Source of the DNA: Mesostigma viride
Taxonomy: Eukaryota > Streptophyta > Mesostigmatophyceae > Mesostigmatales > Mesostigmataceae
Length of the DNA stretch: 64,000 nucleotides
Direction: 5' to 3'
NCBI GenBank assembly: GCA_009746045.1
Contig: RPFO01000366.1
Span: forward strand, 186,001 to 250,000
Positions within the stretch are counted from its first letter, which is position 1. Each line of letters starts with the position of its first letter. The translations under genes were made by a program, and so were the position numbers. Positions 15,040 to 25,281 of this stretch are shown piece after piece. A model generated the notes under the pieces. The model was not told where the DNA came from. It made no database searches and was given only the letters and a program-made list of their open reading frames with translations.

Positions 15040-15335
15040 GCGCGGGCGGTGGGGCTGGAGATCATCGTCCAAGCAGAGGCGATGGTGATTGGTGCTACCA
15101 GTCGCCCGCCGCTCCCGCGGCTGCTAGACGGGTCTGAGGTACCGTTCCGTGATCGCTTCAAACTGCTAGGGAGCATGCTCCCTGACACGGCCGACGATGT
15201 GCATGGAGAACCGCATCGGCCTGGCCTGGGCCAGGCTCCGCTCGCTCAACACCTACCGGCTGCCACTCGAAGGACATCGGCGAGGACCGCAAGTGCGTGC
15301 ATGGTCTTCAAGGTCTTGGTCCTCACGGTGCTCAC
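15040..15335 (+). pseudogene. LINE ORF2 fragment of a second lineage
   Basis: The forward frame encodes GLEIIVQAEAMVIGATSRPP, LLDGSEVPFRDRFKLLGSML and FKVLVLTVLTYM. These parallel GLEISPKTEALALGM, RFKLLGSWLPD and FKVVILTILTYG of the minus-strand LINE, so it is homologous but clearly diverged. A frameshift lies in the middle. It stops exactly in a perfect fold-back at 15306-15371. Confidence 0.7.
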
Positions 15336-15371
15336 GTATATGTGAGCACCGTGAGGACCAAGACCTTGAAG
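15306..15371. repeat. Perfect 30-bp inverted repeat with 6-nt loop
   Basis: CTTCAAGGTCTTGGTCCTCA and its continuation to 15335 is repeated exactly in reverse complement from 15342 to 15371 around the loop GTATAT. The left arm is LINE ORF2 coding sequence; the right arm is a copied inversion of it. Confidence 0.95.
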
Positions 15372-16046
15372 AGCACAGAGGTCTGAAAGTGCCAAAAAAA
15401 TACATTCTTATTCCTCCTAGCTGCAGTTATTTTCAGATGATGGTCAAACTTGGTGGAAAGCTTCCTTATGATACCTAGTTTTACTATGCCAAGTTACACC
15501 TTGGTTGGCTACCTGGTGCTCACTGAACGGCCAGTGATGTCGAAAAGCATGAAAAATGCAAAAAATGCCAATTATATTCATTATTAATTACACAAACATC
15601 ATAAATCATGTCTGCTTGACCTGCAAATGGGTAGATAACTTATTTACATCACATTGAGCTTACCTACCAATGCACCCTAGTTAGACACGGTTTGGCAAGC
15701 AATTATGCTGTCAAACGTCACACATAAGCCTATTTTAAGCATTTTATGAACAAGTTGATGCCTCGAATCATGCAAATGAGCTTAGATTTACCTATCTAGA
15801 AATTGTTAAAAACATCATTTGTGAAGTATGAAGCCTGACTGGGAACTTGCATCTTACACAGGCTATGACATTAGATTACGTGGTCGCATGCGTTTACGAG
15901 GTAAGTAGACGTGCATTAGTGGCGTAACGTCGTATGCTTTGCAGCAAACTATACTCGGTACGAATGTAGGCTGAATGCAACTGTGCTGTGACAGTGTCCC
16001 ATTACTTTTTTTATGCCAGGATGACTCATCTGAGGCGACTCATTGC
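15372..16046. other. Spacer downstream of the sialidase gene
   Basis: AT-rich sequence without coding signal or clear repeats. It contains the 3' flank of the minus-strand sialidase; TTACA (TGTAA on the transcript strand) near 15853 is a possible but unproven polyadenylation signal. Confidence 0.5.
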
Positions 16047-16652
16047 CTAACTAGTTGAGGCCTTCTCAGCCATCCCGATGCCGTTCAGAGCGAGCAGATC
16101 ATCTAGGGGGAACCGCGCGAGCCGTACACGCTTGTAATGCGCGCCGCCCTGGGGCACCAAGGGACCGTCGTCCTCCATGCCCGCCTCATACAAGCACAGC
16201 ACGTGAACCACGCCGTCCGCACCTCGCAACGTCGTCACACTCGAGTACGCCGCGTTACGGAAATGCAGAATCAGCGCGTGCGGCCAGGTGGCGCCGCCAT
16301 CCAGGCTCGCGCGCACCATCATGCGTTCCCTCACAACAGGGCTGGCAGCATTACTGAACAAGAGCACGCCGTGCGAGGGGACAAAGTGAAGCGATCCCTG
16401 GCAACTCGGGTCGGGCAGGCCCGCATGGTAGTGAGCATTGACCCAGGAGATGCCCCCATCGGTACTGCTGGCGACAGCACGAGAACGGGCCACGTGGGGC
16501 TGCGTGTGCATGACCCGCATGTTCATCACCAGGGTCCCGTTCGCCAGCTCAGCGATGGCTGCCTCGTTGGAGGGGATCTTGGGGTCGGCGATCGTGCCCC
16601 CCCTTGTCCAGGTGGCACCATGGTCATCGGAGAAGATGATGTAGGATCCGTA

Positions 16653-16699
<47 letters not shown>

Positions 16700-19600
16700 T
16701 GAATGTTGACCACGTGAGGGCGATCAGGAATAGCATGGTTGCATACTAACATGAGGCTTAAGAGTCAAGGAAAATGATGCACGACCCGTGGTTCGCACAT
16801 CAGAGGGCGTGTGAGGCACAGGAGAGCCATGGAGAGCTAGCATGCGGCGCTTGCTCATGAATATGCTTGCTTACGAATAATAGGCATCGTCTTATGAATA
16901 ATAGGAGTCAGAGAAGACAACAGGTCTTCGGTTGCGTGAAGTACCGCATAAGCCACGCATGAGCCAGGACGAGTTAGGGTGTTTGCATGAAGAATTGAAG
17001 TGCCTGCTTAGATTATTGGTATAGATTTCATTGCTTGATTTCTACGGCATTTGTTTCCATACGACAAAACATCGCTATCTGTGTCAACTGCAATGCTGGC
17101 GATCCACACAGAGGCACACCAGATCTACTACAGGGGAATCCATCATCTGTTATTGATTACAAAGGAATTCATTATCAGTTATCTATTGCACTGGAATCCA
17201 TTCGCCCAAGGAGTGACCAATCTTGCGAAGCCAGCGAGCCAGGCCTTGACATGAGCAAAAGCCGAGAAATGCCCCCACACCGCCAACCCGATAACCATCC
17301 GTCCATAACCATAAACGATAAGACGATATACAACAATAAAGGGTAAGATGAGAGCCGATCATGTGTGGTGGATATCATAGTATATTATACTACTATGATA
17401 TTGCATTCTATTCTATTCTATTCTATTCTATTCTATTCTATTCTATTCTATTCTATTCTATTCTATTCTATTCTATTCTATTCTATTCTATTCTATTCTA
17501 TTCTATTCTATTCTATTCTATTCTATTCTATTCTATTCTATTCTATTCTATTCTATTCTATTCTATTCTATTCTATTCTATTCTATTCTATTCTATTCTA
17601 TTCTATTCTATTCTATTCTATTCTATTCTATTCTATTCTATTCTATTCTATTCTATTCTATTCTATTCTATTATATTGCCACTATAAATTGCTATTATAT
17701 ATTATTTATTATATTGCCATTAACTATACAGATCAGATGCTATCTGCGACTCCAGACCTGGGCGAGTGAGTAGCGCCACTTGCCTTTGCGGGTGAAGTAT
17801 CCGCGTAGAAAAGTACCTCATCGGGTACTCCGTGGCATGCCTTCAGTGCATGTTCACGCACTTAAATACTTACTTACTTAGCTGCTGGCCGACCTCATGG
17901 TCCCAGCTCAGTTTGAACACCGCATTTCCTCCCTCTCTCTAGCTTGGACTGCCATGCAGGACGAGAAGAGATGGCAGACCATTGTCCAGGCCCACACGCC
18001 AGCCCCTGTGGGCAAGCCCCCCCCTCAGGAGGAAGGGGAGCTTTGCTGAGTAGAGTATCTAGGATTTTGGTAGATTAGATTAGAGTTAGCTTAGCTAGTT
18101 TTCGTGGCTCCGCTCACCGCCACCCACCAGCAATGGAATACGTGCTACATGATCTCCCAATGGAGTCATGTTATAACTAATGTTTATATGATATGATATG
18201 ATAGGATGGGATGGGATGGAATGGAATGGGATGGGATGGGATGGGATGGGATGGGATGGGATGGGATGGGATGGGATGGGATGGGATGGGATGGGATGGG
18301 ATGGGATGGGATGGGATGGGATGGGATGGGATGGGATGGGATGGGATGGGATGGGATGGGATGGGATGGGATGGGATGGGATGGGATGGGATGGGATGGG
18401 ATGGGATGGGATGGGATGGGATGGGATGGGATGGGATGGGATGGGATGGGATGGGATGGGATGGGATGGGATGGGATGGGATGGGATGGGATGGGATGGG
18501 ATGGGATGGGATGGGATGGGATGGGATGGGATGGGATAGGTTAGTGTAGTATATTGCCAACGTGACAACCGAGATGCAGCAACTGGCTTCATACATAGCT
18601 TCGGACCTAGCTTGACAAGTGGCTTCAAAACAACCTTGATAACTGGCTTCGTAACTAGACATGCACTGCACGAAAGAAAAAGAGCAGCTGTTGTCGAGCA
18701 GCTGGTCACATACCCATTCGAGCAAACAAATTCATAAAGGCTGATACATGAACCACTCACTCTTGTTACTGGAGTCGACAAAATTCGACGGCGCGATCAG
18801 CCTCCCCGCGGGACCTCTGCCCGCACCTACCCCTCTTCCCCCTCCCCCCCCAACCCCCCCGGCCCCACCCCGCAGCTGGATGCCCCCCCCCGGCCCCACC
18901 ACGTTCCAGTTCCATTGCGGGCGTGCAATGTCCCCCGTGATGTCCCTGGGCCCCTGCCAGCTAGCGCCCCTGTCATCACTGGTGTAAAGGAACGTCTTCC
19001 GCCCATGGCCCGAAGGCGAGCCCGCGTTAATGAGCAGGTGCTCTGGCTCGGTCGCCAGCTGCGCGTTGACCAGCAGGAGCACTCGGTCTTTCTGGGCATC
19101 GAAGATGGGGGTCGGGTTGTCACACGTGTCGTGGCCGTTGCTGCAGATGATGCGCCCGGCCCAATCATCGCCTCGACCGTTGACACCATCGCCATCAGCA
19201 TCAGCAGCATCCGCGTCAGCACCATCTTCATCACCACCACCACCAGCAGCATTGTCATCGTCATCAGGAGCGCTGTCCCATGTCACGCCCCCGTCGGTGG
19301 ACCGCCGCAGGAGCACGTCAATGTCGCCCGAGTCGGCCGAGCTGGCACGCCGGCCCTCGCAAAAGGCCAGCACCACGCCACCACCCACGTAGAGCAGCGC
19401 AGGGATGCGGAAGGTGTCGTAGCCACCGGCGCCAGACATCCACATGTCCCGCTGGGAGACCACCACATGGCCTGCAAACTGATGGGGGGCGGACGGGCTG
19501 ACGGTTCGTCGCCGCAACCAGCTCTGTCGGCGCTGGGGGTCGGATGACTGTAGTAGTGACCGGGTCCTGGAGGATGATAATATAGTGACCGGTAGTGACC

Positions 19601-20000
19601 GGGTTGATGACGATAACGATCGGGCGGAGGAATCAGATGACACTTTTGATGAGGATGACCCGGATGGCTCGAATGGCCCGGATGACAGTACTGACCGGGT
19701 TGATGATGAGGCCGTGCCCCGTATCGACCCGGTCGATGATGGACTTGATAATGTCATCGATGTCGATGAGAGGGTGTGTGAGGCGGGTGGGTTGAGGGGA
19801 GACACCGGGTTGTTATTACGGGGCTGCCGCCCTGCTGTGGGAAAGGAGGGCGGAGACAGTGCCCCCCAGGCAAGGGAGGGCCGCTGCGGCTCTCCGGCGG
19901 CGAGGGAGTGGGTCCCTGGCAGGGATGACGCGGCTGCGCACCAACGGATCCCCATCTGCTGACGCAGATTTGGGCCAGGGGGCACCGCGGGGTGCGACAT
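16047..20000 (-). CDS. Sialidase (exo-alpha-sialidase, BNR/Asp-box family)
   Basis: Two exons join in phase: 20000-18761 and 16654-16047 (stop at 16047-16049). The donor is AAGA|GTGAGTGG; the acceptor is an AC-repeat ending in AG. The catalytic region holds the FRIP arginine motif (GGYDTFRIPALLYV) and five Asp boxes of form S-x-D-x-G-x-[TS]-W: STDGGVTW, SDDRGASW, SDDHGATW, STDGGISW and SLDGGATW. It also has CEGRR near FRIP and LYEAGMEDDG near the C-terminus. Enzymes of this fold (six-bladed propeller, GH33 type) cleave terminal sialic acids. A Ser/Thr-rich stretch precedes the domain and an Asp/Gly-rich insert follows the first Asp box. The Met at 20000 is only the first in the open frame; I see no signal peptide, and an upstream exon is possible. 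The 2.1-kb intron is almost all simple repeats. Confidence 0.88.
16656..16692. repeat. (TG)n at the sialidase acceptor
   Basis: About 17 TG dinucleotides on the plus strand, so the sense intron ends in (CA)n immediately before the AG acceptor at 16655-16656. There is no conventional pyrimidine tract between the array and the exon. Confidence 0.9.
17404..17671. repeat. (TTCTA)n pentanucleotide array
   Basis: About 53 perfect TTCTA units lie in the sialidase intron (TAGAA on the sense strand) and open into AT-rich sequence on the right. Confidence 0.98.
17832..17881 (-). repeat. Diverged copy of the TAAGTAAGTA-CTTGCGTG family
   Basis: Reverse complement reads TAAGTAAGTAAGTATTTAAG then a GCATGCCACGG end, as in the copies at 58.2, 58.46 and 61.05 kb. 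It lies in the sialidase intron. Confidence 0.5.
17882..18049 (+). CDS. Unrecognised short coding-like fragment
   Basis: A 55-codon frame starting directly after the preceding repeat and ending in TGA at 18047 encodes LLADLMVPAQFEHRISSLSL, AWTAMQDEKRWQTIVQAHTP and a Pro/Glu-rich tail. Composition looks protein-like and there is no start codon at its head. It lies antisense inside the sialidase intron and is probably the C-terminal remnant of a mobile-element protein. I do not recognise the family. Confidence 0.3.
   Translation: MLADLMVPAQFEHRISSLSLAWTAMQDEKRWQTIVQAHTPAPVGKPPPQEEGELC
18205..18538. repeat. (GGGAT)n pentanucleotide array
   Basis: About 65 near-perfect GGGAT units lie in the sialidase intron (ATCCC on the sense strand). 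The plus strand can form G-quadruplexes. Confidence 0.98.
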
Positions 20001-20190
20001 ACGGGAGGTTTAGGGTTTCAGGTTTTGGGTTTGGGGTACTTCAGGCTTGCAGAGGCACAAACAGCAAAGGGGTATCCAGGGTTAGGCAGCCCAAGCAAGA
20101 ACTATAACTTCCTTTGCTTGCTAAATGGGTTGTGCCCATAAATAACGCAAGTCACGCCGCGTCAAGTGGAATCCAGCACTCATGCTCTCG

Positions 20191-20300
20191 TGGCATAGTT
20201 TTCCTCAGGGGCATAGTATACCTCAAGGGGCATAGTATATCTCAGCGGCATAGCATACCTCAGTGACATAGTATACCTCAGTGGCATTATATCCTCAGTG
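20191..20300. repeat. GGCATAGTATACCTCA tandem repeat
   Basis: Five or six units of 16-20 bp with the palindromic core GTATAC, upstream of the sialidase gene on the minus strand. Any regulatory role is only possible. Confidence 0.75.
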
Positions 20301-21358
20301 CCTGCCTCCTTTGCTTCCCTGAATGTGTCTCCGGATAAAAGAAAGTTCAAGCAAAGCTTATATAAATGCTCAGAAGTCAAAGTAGCCATGGCTCGACCTC
20401 TGTTCTTGGATTGAATCTACACTGGAACCCCCCCTATCCCTTCAAGGGCTATCTAACCAGTGACGGTGTAGTGCTAAGACGTTGAGGAGATATGCATGGT
20501 ATTCTGCCGACAAGTCAATGTTGCAGCCCTGCAGGTGCATGGGAGGGTGCACGTTGCATAGCTATGGCCAGCCAGTAGAGTTTCCTTGCTGACAAAATGC
20601 AGCGACAAATACCTGACGGTAGATGACTGACAACGCCACGACGAGCATTACGCGGGAGGAGAAAAAGCTCCCCATGTCAATCGATTGGACGCAGCTGGCG
20701 GCTTGACGAGATAATCACGGCGGCATTACAGCTGGGACGAAGCTAACGAGAGATGCGTTATATTTGTAACTCCACAGGTTAGCATAGAGCGTATTTTGGC
20801 AGCGGTACCCCCCCCCCCGTACAGTGTCATAGTTAGCTTTACGTAATCCAGAATTAGATCCTTTAATTATCCGCATTGAAGTAGGCAATGAACCAGCAAT
20901 GGCATCTTAACGACATGTCCTGCAGCCTCAAAATCCAAGTCGAATCACCCGGAAAATCTCTCTCAAATTCACATTGAAAGGGAATGCGTGGATTGCCAGT
21001 ATCATGAATTAAAGAAAGCAAATCCATGCCTATCCAGACCCCAGGGCGTACTATACAGAAAAAAAAAAAAGTACGTGCCCACGCCCCAGCTGAAGTTCCC
21101 CTGCCCCAAGACACGAGCTGGTCGAGGATGCTGGCACACTTGCAAGTTGCGATTTGTGCAGACCGACAATTAATTGTAAATACTGGCAGACTGCACTACA
21201 ATGAATCTTCCGACCAGCAACGTACAGAATCTTTACCACCGTATGCGATGGCCGTAGGACCCAATGCAACGTAAGCTTGCGAGATCGACACGGATGCGAT
21301 CTGGACAGGATTTTCGTATCCCTGGAAGAGGTCTCTGGAACACACCGGCGCGAACAAA
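20301..21358. other. Spacer with no supported gene
   Basis: No convincing exon was seen. It holds a 12-nt C run near 20808 and an A11 run near 21060. The sialidase promoter should lie at its left side, but no element is recognisable. Confidence 0.4.
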
Positions 21359-22289
21359 ATGGCGCTTTACCCCGCTGCCCACGTCCTGTGCGTGCACGTG
21401 GCAAACACAACGACGCCGTTGCCCATCAGTGCGTGCGCGGACGAAGGACTTAAAGGCAAGCCTGGTGCAAGGCGCATTGCGATGGATTTCGCCTCGGGAG
21501 TAAGTGAAGGCAATTGTGAAGGGTTTCAGTTTAGCTGTGTGGGTGCTTGGAAAAGCGGCGGGCTTCCTGCTTATTAAACTAGCTACGTGACCGCGAGGCT
21601 GTAGTGTTCACTCGAGGCAAATGGTAAGCGTATAGATGTCTGCTTTGTGGAAACGAGGTATTTGCGTTTAGGATGGCGTCAGAAACGTTTGATAAACTTG
21701 GTATCACTCGTCCAATCTTGTATCTGTTTACCAAACCTCGTCGATTCCTTCATGGCCGCACCCTGAAGCCATTTGAGTGAAGTTTCTTCCCCTGGTAGAG
21801 CCGTTCGTTGGATCTGGTTGCTTACCTATGGTAACTATCTAAGCGATATGCTTGATTTGGCCGGCGTGCAACGCTCGGTTGTGGTCGCGTTCATCGTGCC
21901 AATTCAAATTCAGGCGATTCGACATCTGCTACCGTCAGGGGAAAAAATGCGGACGTGTTTCTGCCCTTGCTAATTTGGTAAGTTCTCGCCACTTATGCGG
22001 AGCGGATGCCGCTTATTCATCACGAACCTCTTTGCTGTTAGGCTTTTTCCCCCCTATCTGTCTACGACTGCGTATCGGTGCGATGTGTTGCCTCCCGTGG
22101 ACTTGGCTGTCACGTAAACGGCCACTTAGACAGTCGATGCCTGCACTGCGCGCCCTGCGTCCTTGTAGCCTACCCTGAGACGGAAGCGTGTAGATCGGCG
22201 CTACCGAAGTTGCTGAAGCATATGGATGGGAGGCTGGAGCGTTACTGCGCTTGCATCTCGGTTTTGCGTTCGTTTGATGTCGAAGATAC
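21359..22289 (+). CDS. Possible exons of an unrecognised gene
   Basis: ATG at 21359 (context ACAAAATGG) opens 47 codons with natural-looking composition (MALYPAAHVLCVHVANTTTP...RRIAMDFASG), ending at a GTAAGT donor at 21500. A second candidate, about 22160-22289, encodes SALPKLLKHMDGRLERYCAC and ends at ACAG|GTTAGT. I could not connect the two with matching phases using visible acceptors, so they may belong to different genes or be chance frames. Confidence 0.25.
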
Positions 22290-22309
22290 AGGTTAGTGAC
22301 GGGTGAGGA

Positions 22310-22450
22310 ATACGATGTGGATGGATACCCCTAAAACATGTTTCGTTGCTGATACCCAGAGCGTGGAATATATAGGGTACCCTTGAAACCTGTTTCGTTC
22401 ATGTTACCCAGGATGTGCAAGCTATAGGGTACCCTAGAAACATCTGCAGC
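22310..22450. repeat. Approximate 58-bp repeat with GGGTACCC
   Basis: GGATACCCCTAAAACATGTT, GGGTACCCTTGAAACCTGTT and GGGTACCCTAGAAACATCTG recur at about 58-bp spacing, separated by similar TTACCCAG blocks. Confidence 0.65.
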
Positions 22451-23015
22451 TTGGTGGTGCGCTTGGAAATATGTCTAGTTTCGTGGTGTGCTGAGCAGTG
22501 GTAGAGGGAGACAGGAACAGACAGATCGCGTGTTGGAATTGGTTTGAGAAGCGGTGGTCAGAAGAGGTTGCATACATTACCTGCAATAATTTGGGATTTT
22601 ACCTTTTTTGTTGTTGTTTTTTTTCCCCCTCCCTTGCTTATTACTGGTTGCGCAGTGCGTGGGCTTAGCCAGAACAAGGATAGTGCGGTCGATCGGCTCC
22701 GGCGACCAGCATCAGGAGCGACCATCCTGCGGTCTTCTTCCTGGCACGTTATCATTCGGCCGATTGCTGCTACTGCCGCTTGGGCCATGGTGCCTGACGT
22801 AGCGCGTGCGTCCCGGGTGTCGTGAGGCCGTTTCCCTTGGCCCGAGGAGCATACCAAGCGCAGCGCGGTGGTGATCCAGAGAGAGGGGGGGAACGAGAGC
22901 CCGCAACTAGCAGGGAAAGCAAGCAAAGAGGGTTAGGAAGCAACACGGCAAAGGAAGCCAGGAAGCAAAGCAACCAGCAAGCAAGCAAATAAGCAAGCAA
23001 GACAACAAGGACACG

Positions 23016-23717
23016 ATGACGGGGAAGACAGGAGGTTTCGATGATGGTTACCAACCGCACGCCGGGAGCAGTAACAGTGGCCCACCCCCAGGGGACGACT
23101 CCCGCGGGATGGGCCAGCAACCCCAACACGGGGCGCCGGAGCCCAGCCCAGGGTACCCTGTGGGGCAGTACGGTGTCCCGCCGCAGTTCTCTGGGGGTTA
23201 CCCCCCAGGGGGTGGCCACCCCCCTCCCCCAGGGCAATACAGCGCCCCCCCCCACTACGGGGCGCCGCCCCCCCAATACAACGGCGCGCAGCAGTACCCG
23301 CCGCAGCAGCCGCCGTATGCGACTCCTCCTCCAGGGTACCCGCAGGTGCCTTTGCCCGGCGGCGTCCAGCCAGGGTACCCTGCAGGCAGCCCGCCGGTCT
23401 CCCAGGTGATGACGCCGCAGCACGCAGGGTCGCCAGGGGTGGGGGGGTACCCTGTTGCCCCCGTGGTCACGATGACGTACCAGAACGCAGTGCCCCCAGG
23501 GGCGCCCCCAGGGGGAATGTGGGGGTCCGACCGGTACTGTGGCCCAGTCACGTGGACGGCGTTCATCTGCACGTGGATCTGGGTGTGCCTGCCGTGCCCG
23601 TTCTGTTTGTGCCCCTGCGACGACCGCCAGGTGTATTTCGCGCCCGACGGGCGCAAGTATTTGCCCAATGGCGTGCTGCTCTCGGGCACGATGTCGGATG
23701 CTTTCGCGGGCATGTGA
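23016..23717 (+). CDS. Pro/Gly/Tyr-rich protein with Cys-rich C-terminal membrane-like segment
   Basis: A single open frame of 233 codons. Residues about 1-165 are dominated by PGYP, PPQY, QQPP and GG repeats, a low-complexity type common in cytosolic tails and wall- or membrane-associated proteins. From about residue 175 the sequence changes to a compact domain: CGPVTWTAFICTWIWVCLPC, a hydrophobic Trp/Cys-rich segment, then PFCLCPCDDRQVYFAPDG, the last Cys cluster being followed by a polar end. The start is supported by a purine-rich leader of AAGC repeats and an ATG preceded by ACACG. Layout resembles XYPPX-type or LITAF-like small membrane proteins, but I cannot assign a family. It is transcribed toward the minus-strand protease gene. 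Confidence 0.7.
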   Translation: MTGKTGGFDDGYQPHAGSSNSGPPPGDDSRGMGQQPQHGAPEPSPGYPVGQYGVPPQFSGGYPPGGGHPPPPGQYSAPPHYGAPPPQYNGAQQYPPQQPPYATPPPGYPQVPLPGGVQPGYPAGSPPVSQVMTPQHAGSPGVGGYPVAPVVTMTYQNAVPPGAPPGGMWGSDRYCGPVTWTAFICTWIWVCLPCPFCLCPCDDRQVYFAPDGRKYLPNGVLLSGTMSDAFAGM

Positions 23718-23983
23718 GCGGCTGATGCGCGGTATCAACTGAGACGACTCTTCGCGAGACGCCTTGGTTCCCATTATACCGTGCCTGTGTTGCGGGCATG
23801 TGAGGAACCAGCAGCTAGTATGCCTCCGTATTAATGCTTCCTTTGTGGGCATGTGAAAAGTCACGCTGTGCCACCTACAGACAACTATTCCTACTATGTG
23901 GGCACTCTGTGTACAGAATCTTACGGGCACTCATACGTAACGACATGGCACCCTTCGAGGATTCGTATCGGGCAAGATATCAA

Positions 23984-24055
23984 TGAGACAACCTGCGCAG
24001 GCAAGAAATCTGGAGAATCTGGACCACGGTAGCTGATATGTCCAGATATCAATTT
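23984..24055 (-). repeat. Dispersed repeat, copy 2
   Basis: Reverse complement of the CCACGGTCC-GGATTCTCCAG-CTGGCCTGCGCTGG-TTGTCTC sequence found at 28.87 and 32.25 kb, with several substitutions. Confidence 0.7.
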
Positions 24056-24177
24056 CTGAGGCGAATGTGACGCAGGCTGTGGAGGGCTGAATGCTTGGCC
24101 CTTGGTTGACTTTCTATTGGAATGCACTAGCTCACGCAAATCTATTGTAGTGTGTGGAGGCGGCATGTGTATGTAAA

Positions 24178-24240
24178 GTACTTGCGTGTCATGGGCATAG
24201 CCATGCCGCAGAGTACTATGCTAATCTCAGGCATGTGTAC
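24178..24240 (+). repeat. CTTGCGTGTCATG dispersed repeat, partial
   Basis: CTTGCGTGTCATGGGCATAG followed by GCCATGCCGCAGAGTACTAT and GCTAATCTCA matches the copies at 58.2 and 61.06 kb but stops before the ATTAGAAAAA part. Confidence 0.75.
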
Positions 24241-24265
24241 CTGGTACGTAGGCATTTTTAATCGT

Positions 24266-24779
24266 GGTAGGCGCCGGTGTACCAGTTGATGCCGATTAGC
24301 ACTCACATAGCTATGTAAATTACTATATGTTAGGAATGATAATTGTCACAAAAAGATTCCCAGATACAAATACGCGTGCAGTTCCACGAGGAATTGACAC
24401 CTGCTTCGGTGTAGACTCTGCAGAAAGACAAAGATCGAACCATTTATTAAGACGCCCAAACGGCTCCTTCGTCTACACTCTTTGGTGCCCGGCACATGCT
24501 GCACAAACAGACGTAGTGACCGGTAGGCGCCGGTGTACCAGTTGATGCCGATTAGCACTCACATAGCTATGCAAATTACTATATGTTAGGAATGATAATT
24601 GTCACAAAAATATTCCCAGATACAAATACGCGTGCAGTTCCACGAGGAATTGACACCTGCTTCGGTGTAGACTCTGCAGAAAGACAAAGATCGAACCATT
24701 TATTAAGACACCCAAACGGCTCCTTTGTCTACACTCTTTGGTGCCCGGCACATGCTGCACAAACAGACATAGTGACCGG
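24266..24779. repeat. Tandem duplication of 256 bp
   Basis: Two copies, 24266-24521 and 24522-24779, begin GGTAGGCGCCGGTGTACCAG and end AGTGACCGG, with only a handful of differences. Short frames inside it do not look coding. It lies upstream of the PRP gene's 3' side and downstream of the protease gene. Confidence 0.95.
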
Positions 24780-25281
24780 AACACCGCTCGAGTTGACCTA
24801 TGGTAGTTTGGTGTCCGGCATGCTGCGCCCGATCCAGCCGGCCTCTGTCAATGGCCAGATCTGCCAACAAACAGGGTGGCAGGGACAAGGAAAGGATCCG
24901 TGTGCCAGTATACGATGGAAAAAAGGTGGATTAGACCACACAGATGAGGGACACCGTCTGATGTCTAAGATATGACATCATGCGCTAACATGCCATAGTA
25001 GTACTTTTGTCACTGTACTCTTCTCCTACAAGGCTACAAGCCCCCCACAAACTAGCTCAGGCCGGCAAAAGTGCGTGCAGCACAACTCCATGGAGAGATA
25101 TACAGGGAAACATACAAATAAAACCATGGGCTTTGGGGTACTGCTGTAGAGAAACGACCTTGGCGGACACCAGAAGTGCTAAGAAAACGAAATCAGGCAC
25201 GAGGGCACTCCATGCCAAAAATGAAACATGGACACCCCACGCAGGCATGTACGAACGTTGAGAAGCGCCGTATTGGCCTAT

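Noticed and set aside
22770..23930. 386-codon minus-strand frame opposite the Pro-rich gene
   Set aside because: Shadow of the GC-rich plus-strand gene; composition (Arg/His/Pro) is typical of an antisense frame and no domain is visible.
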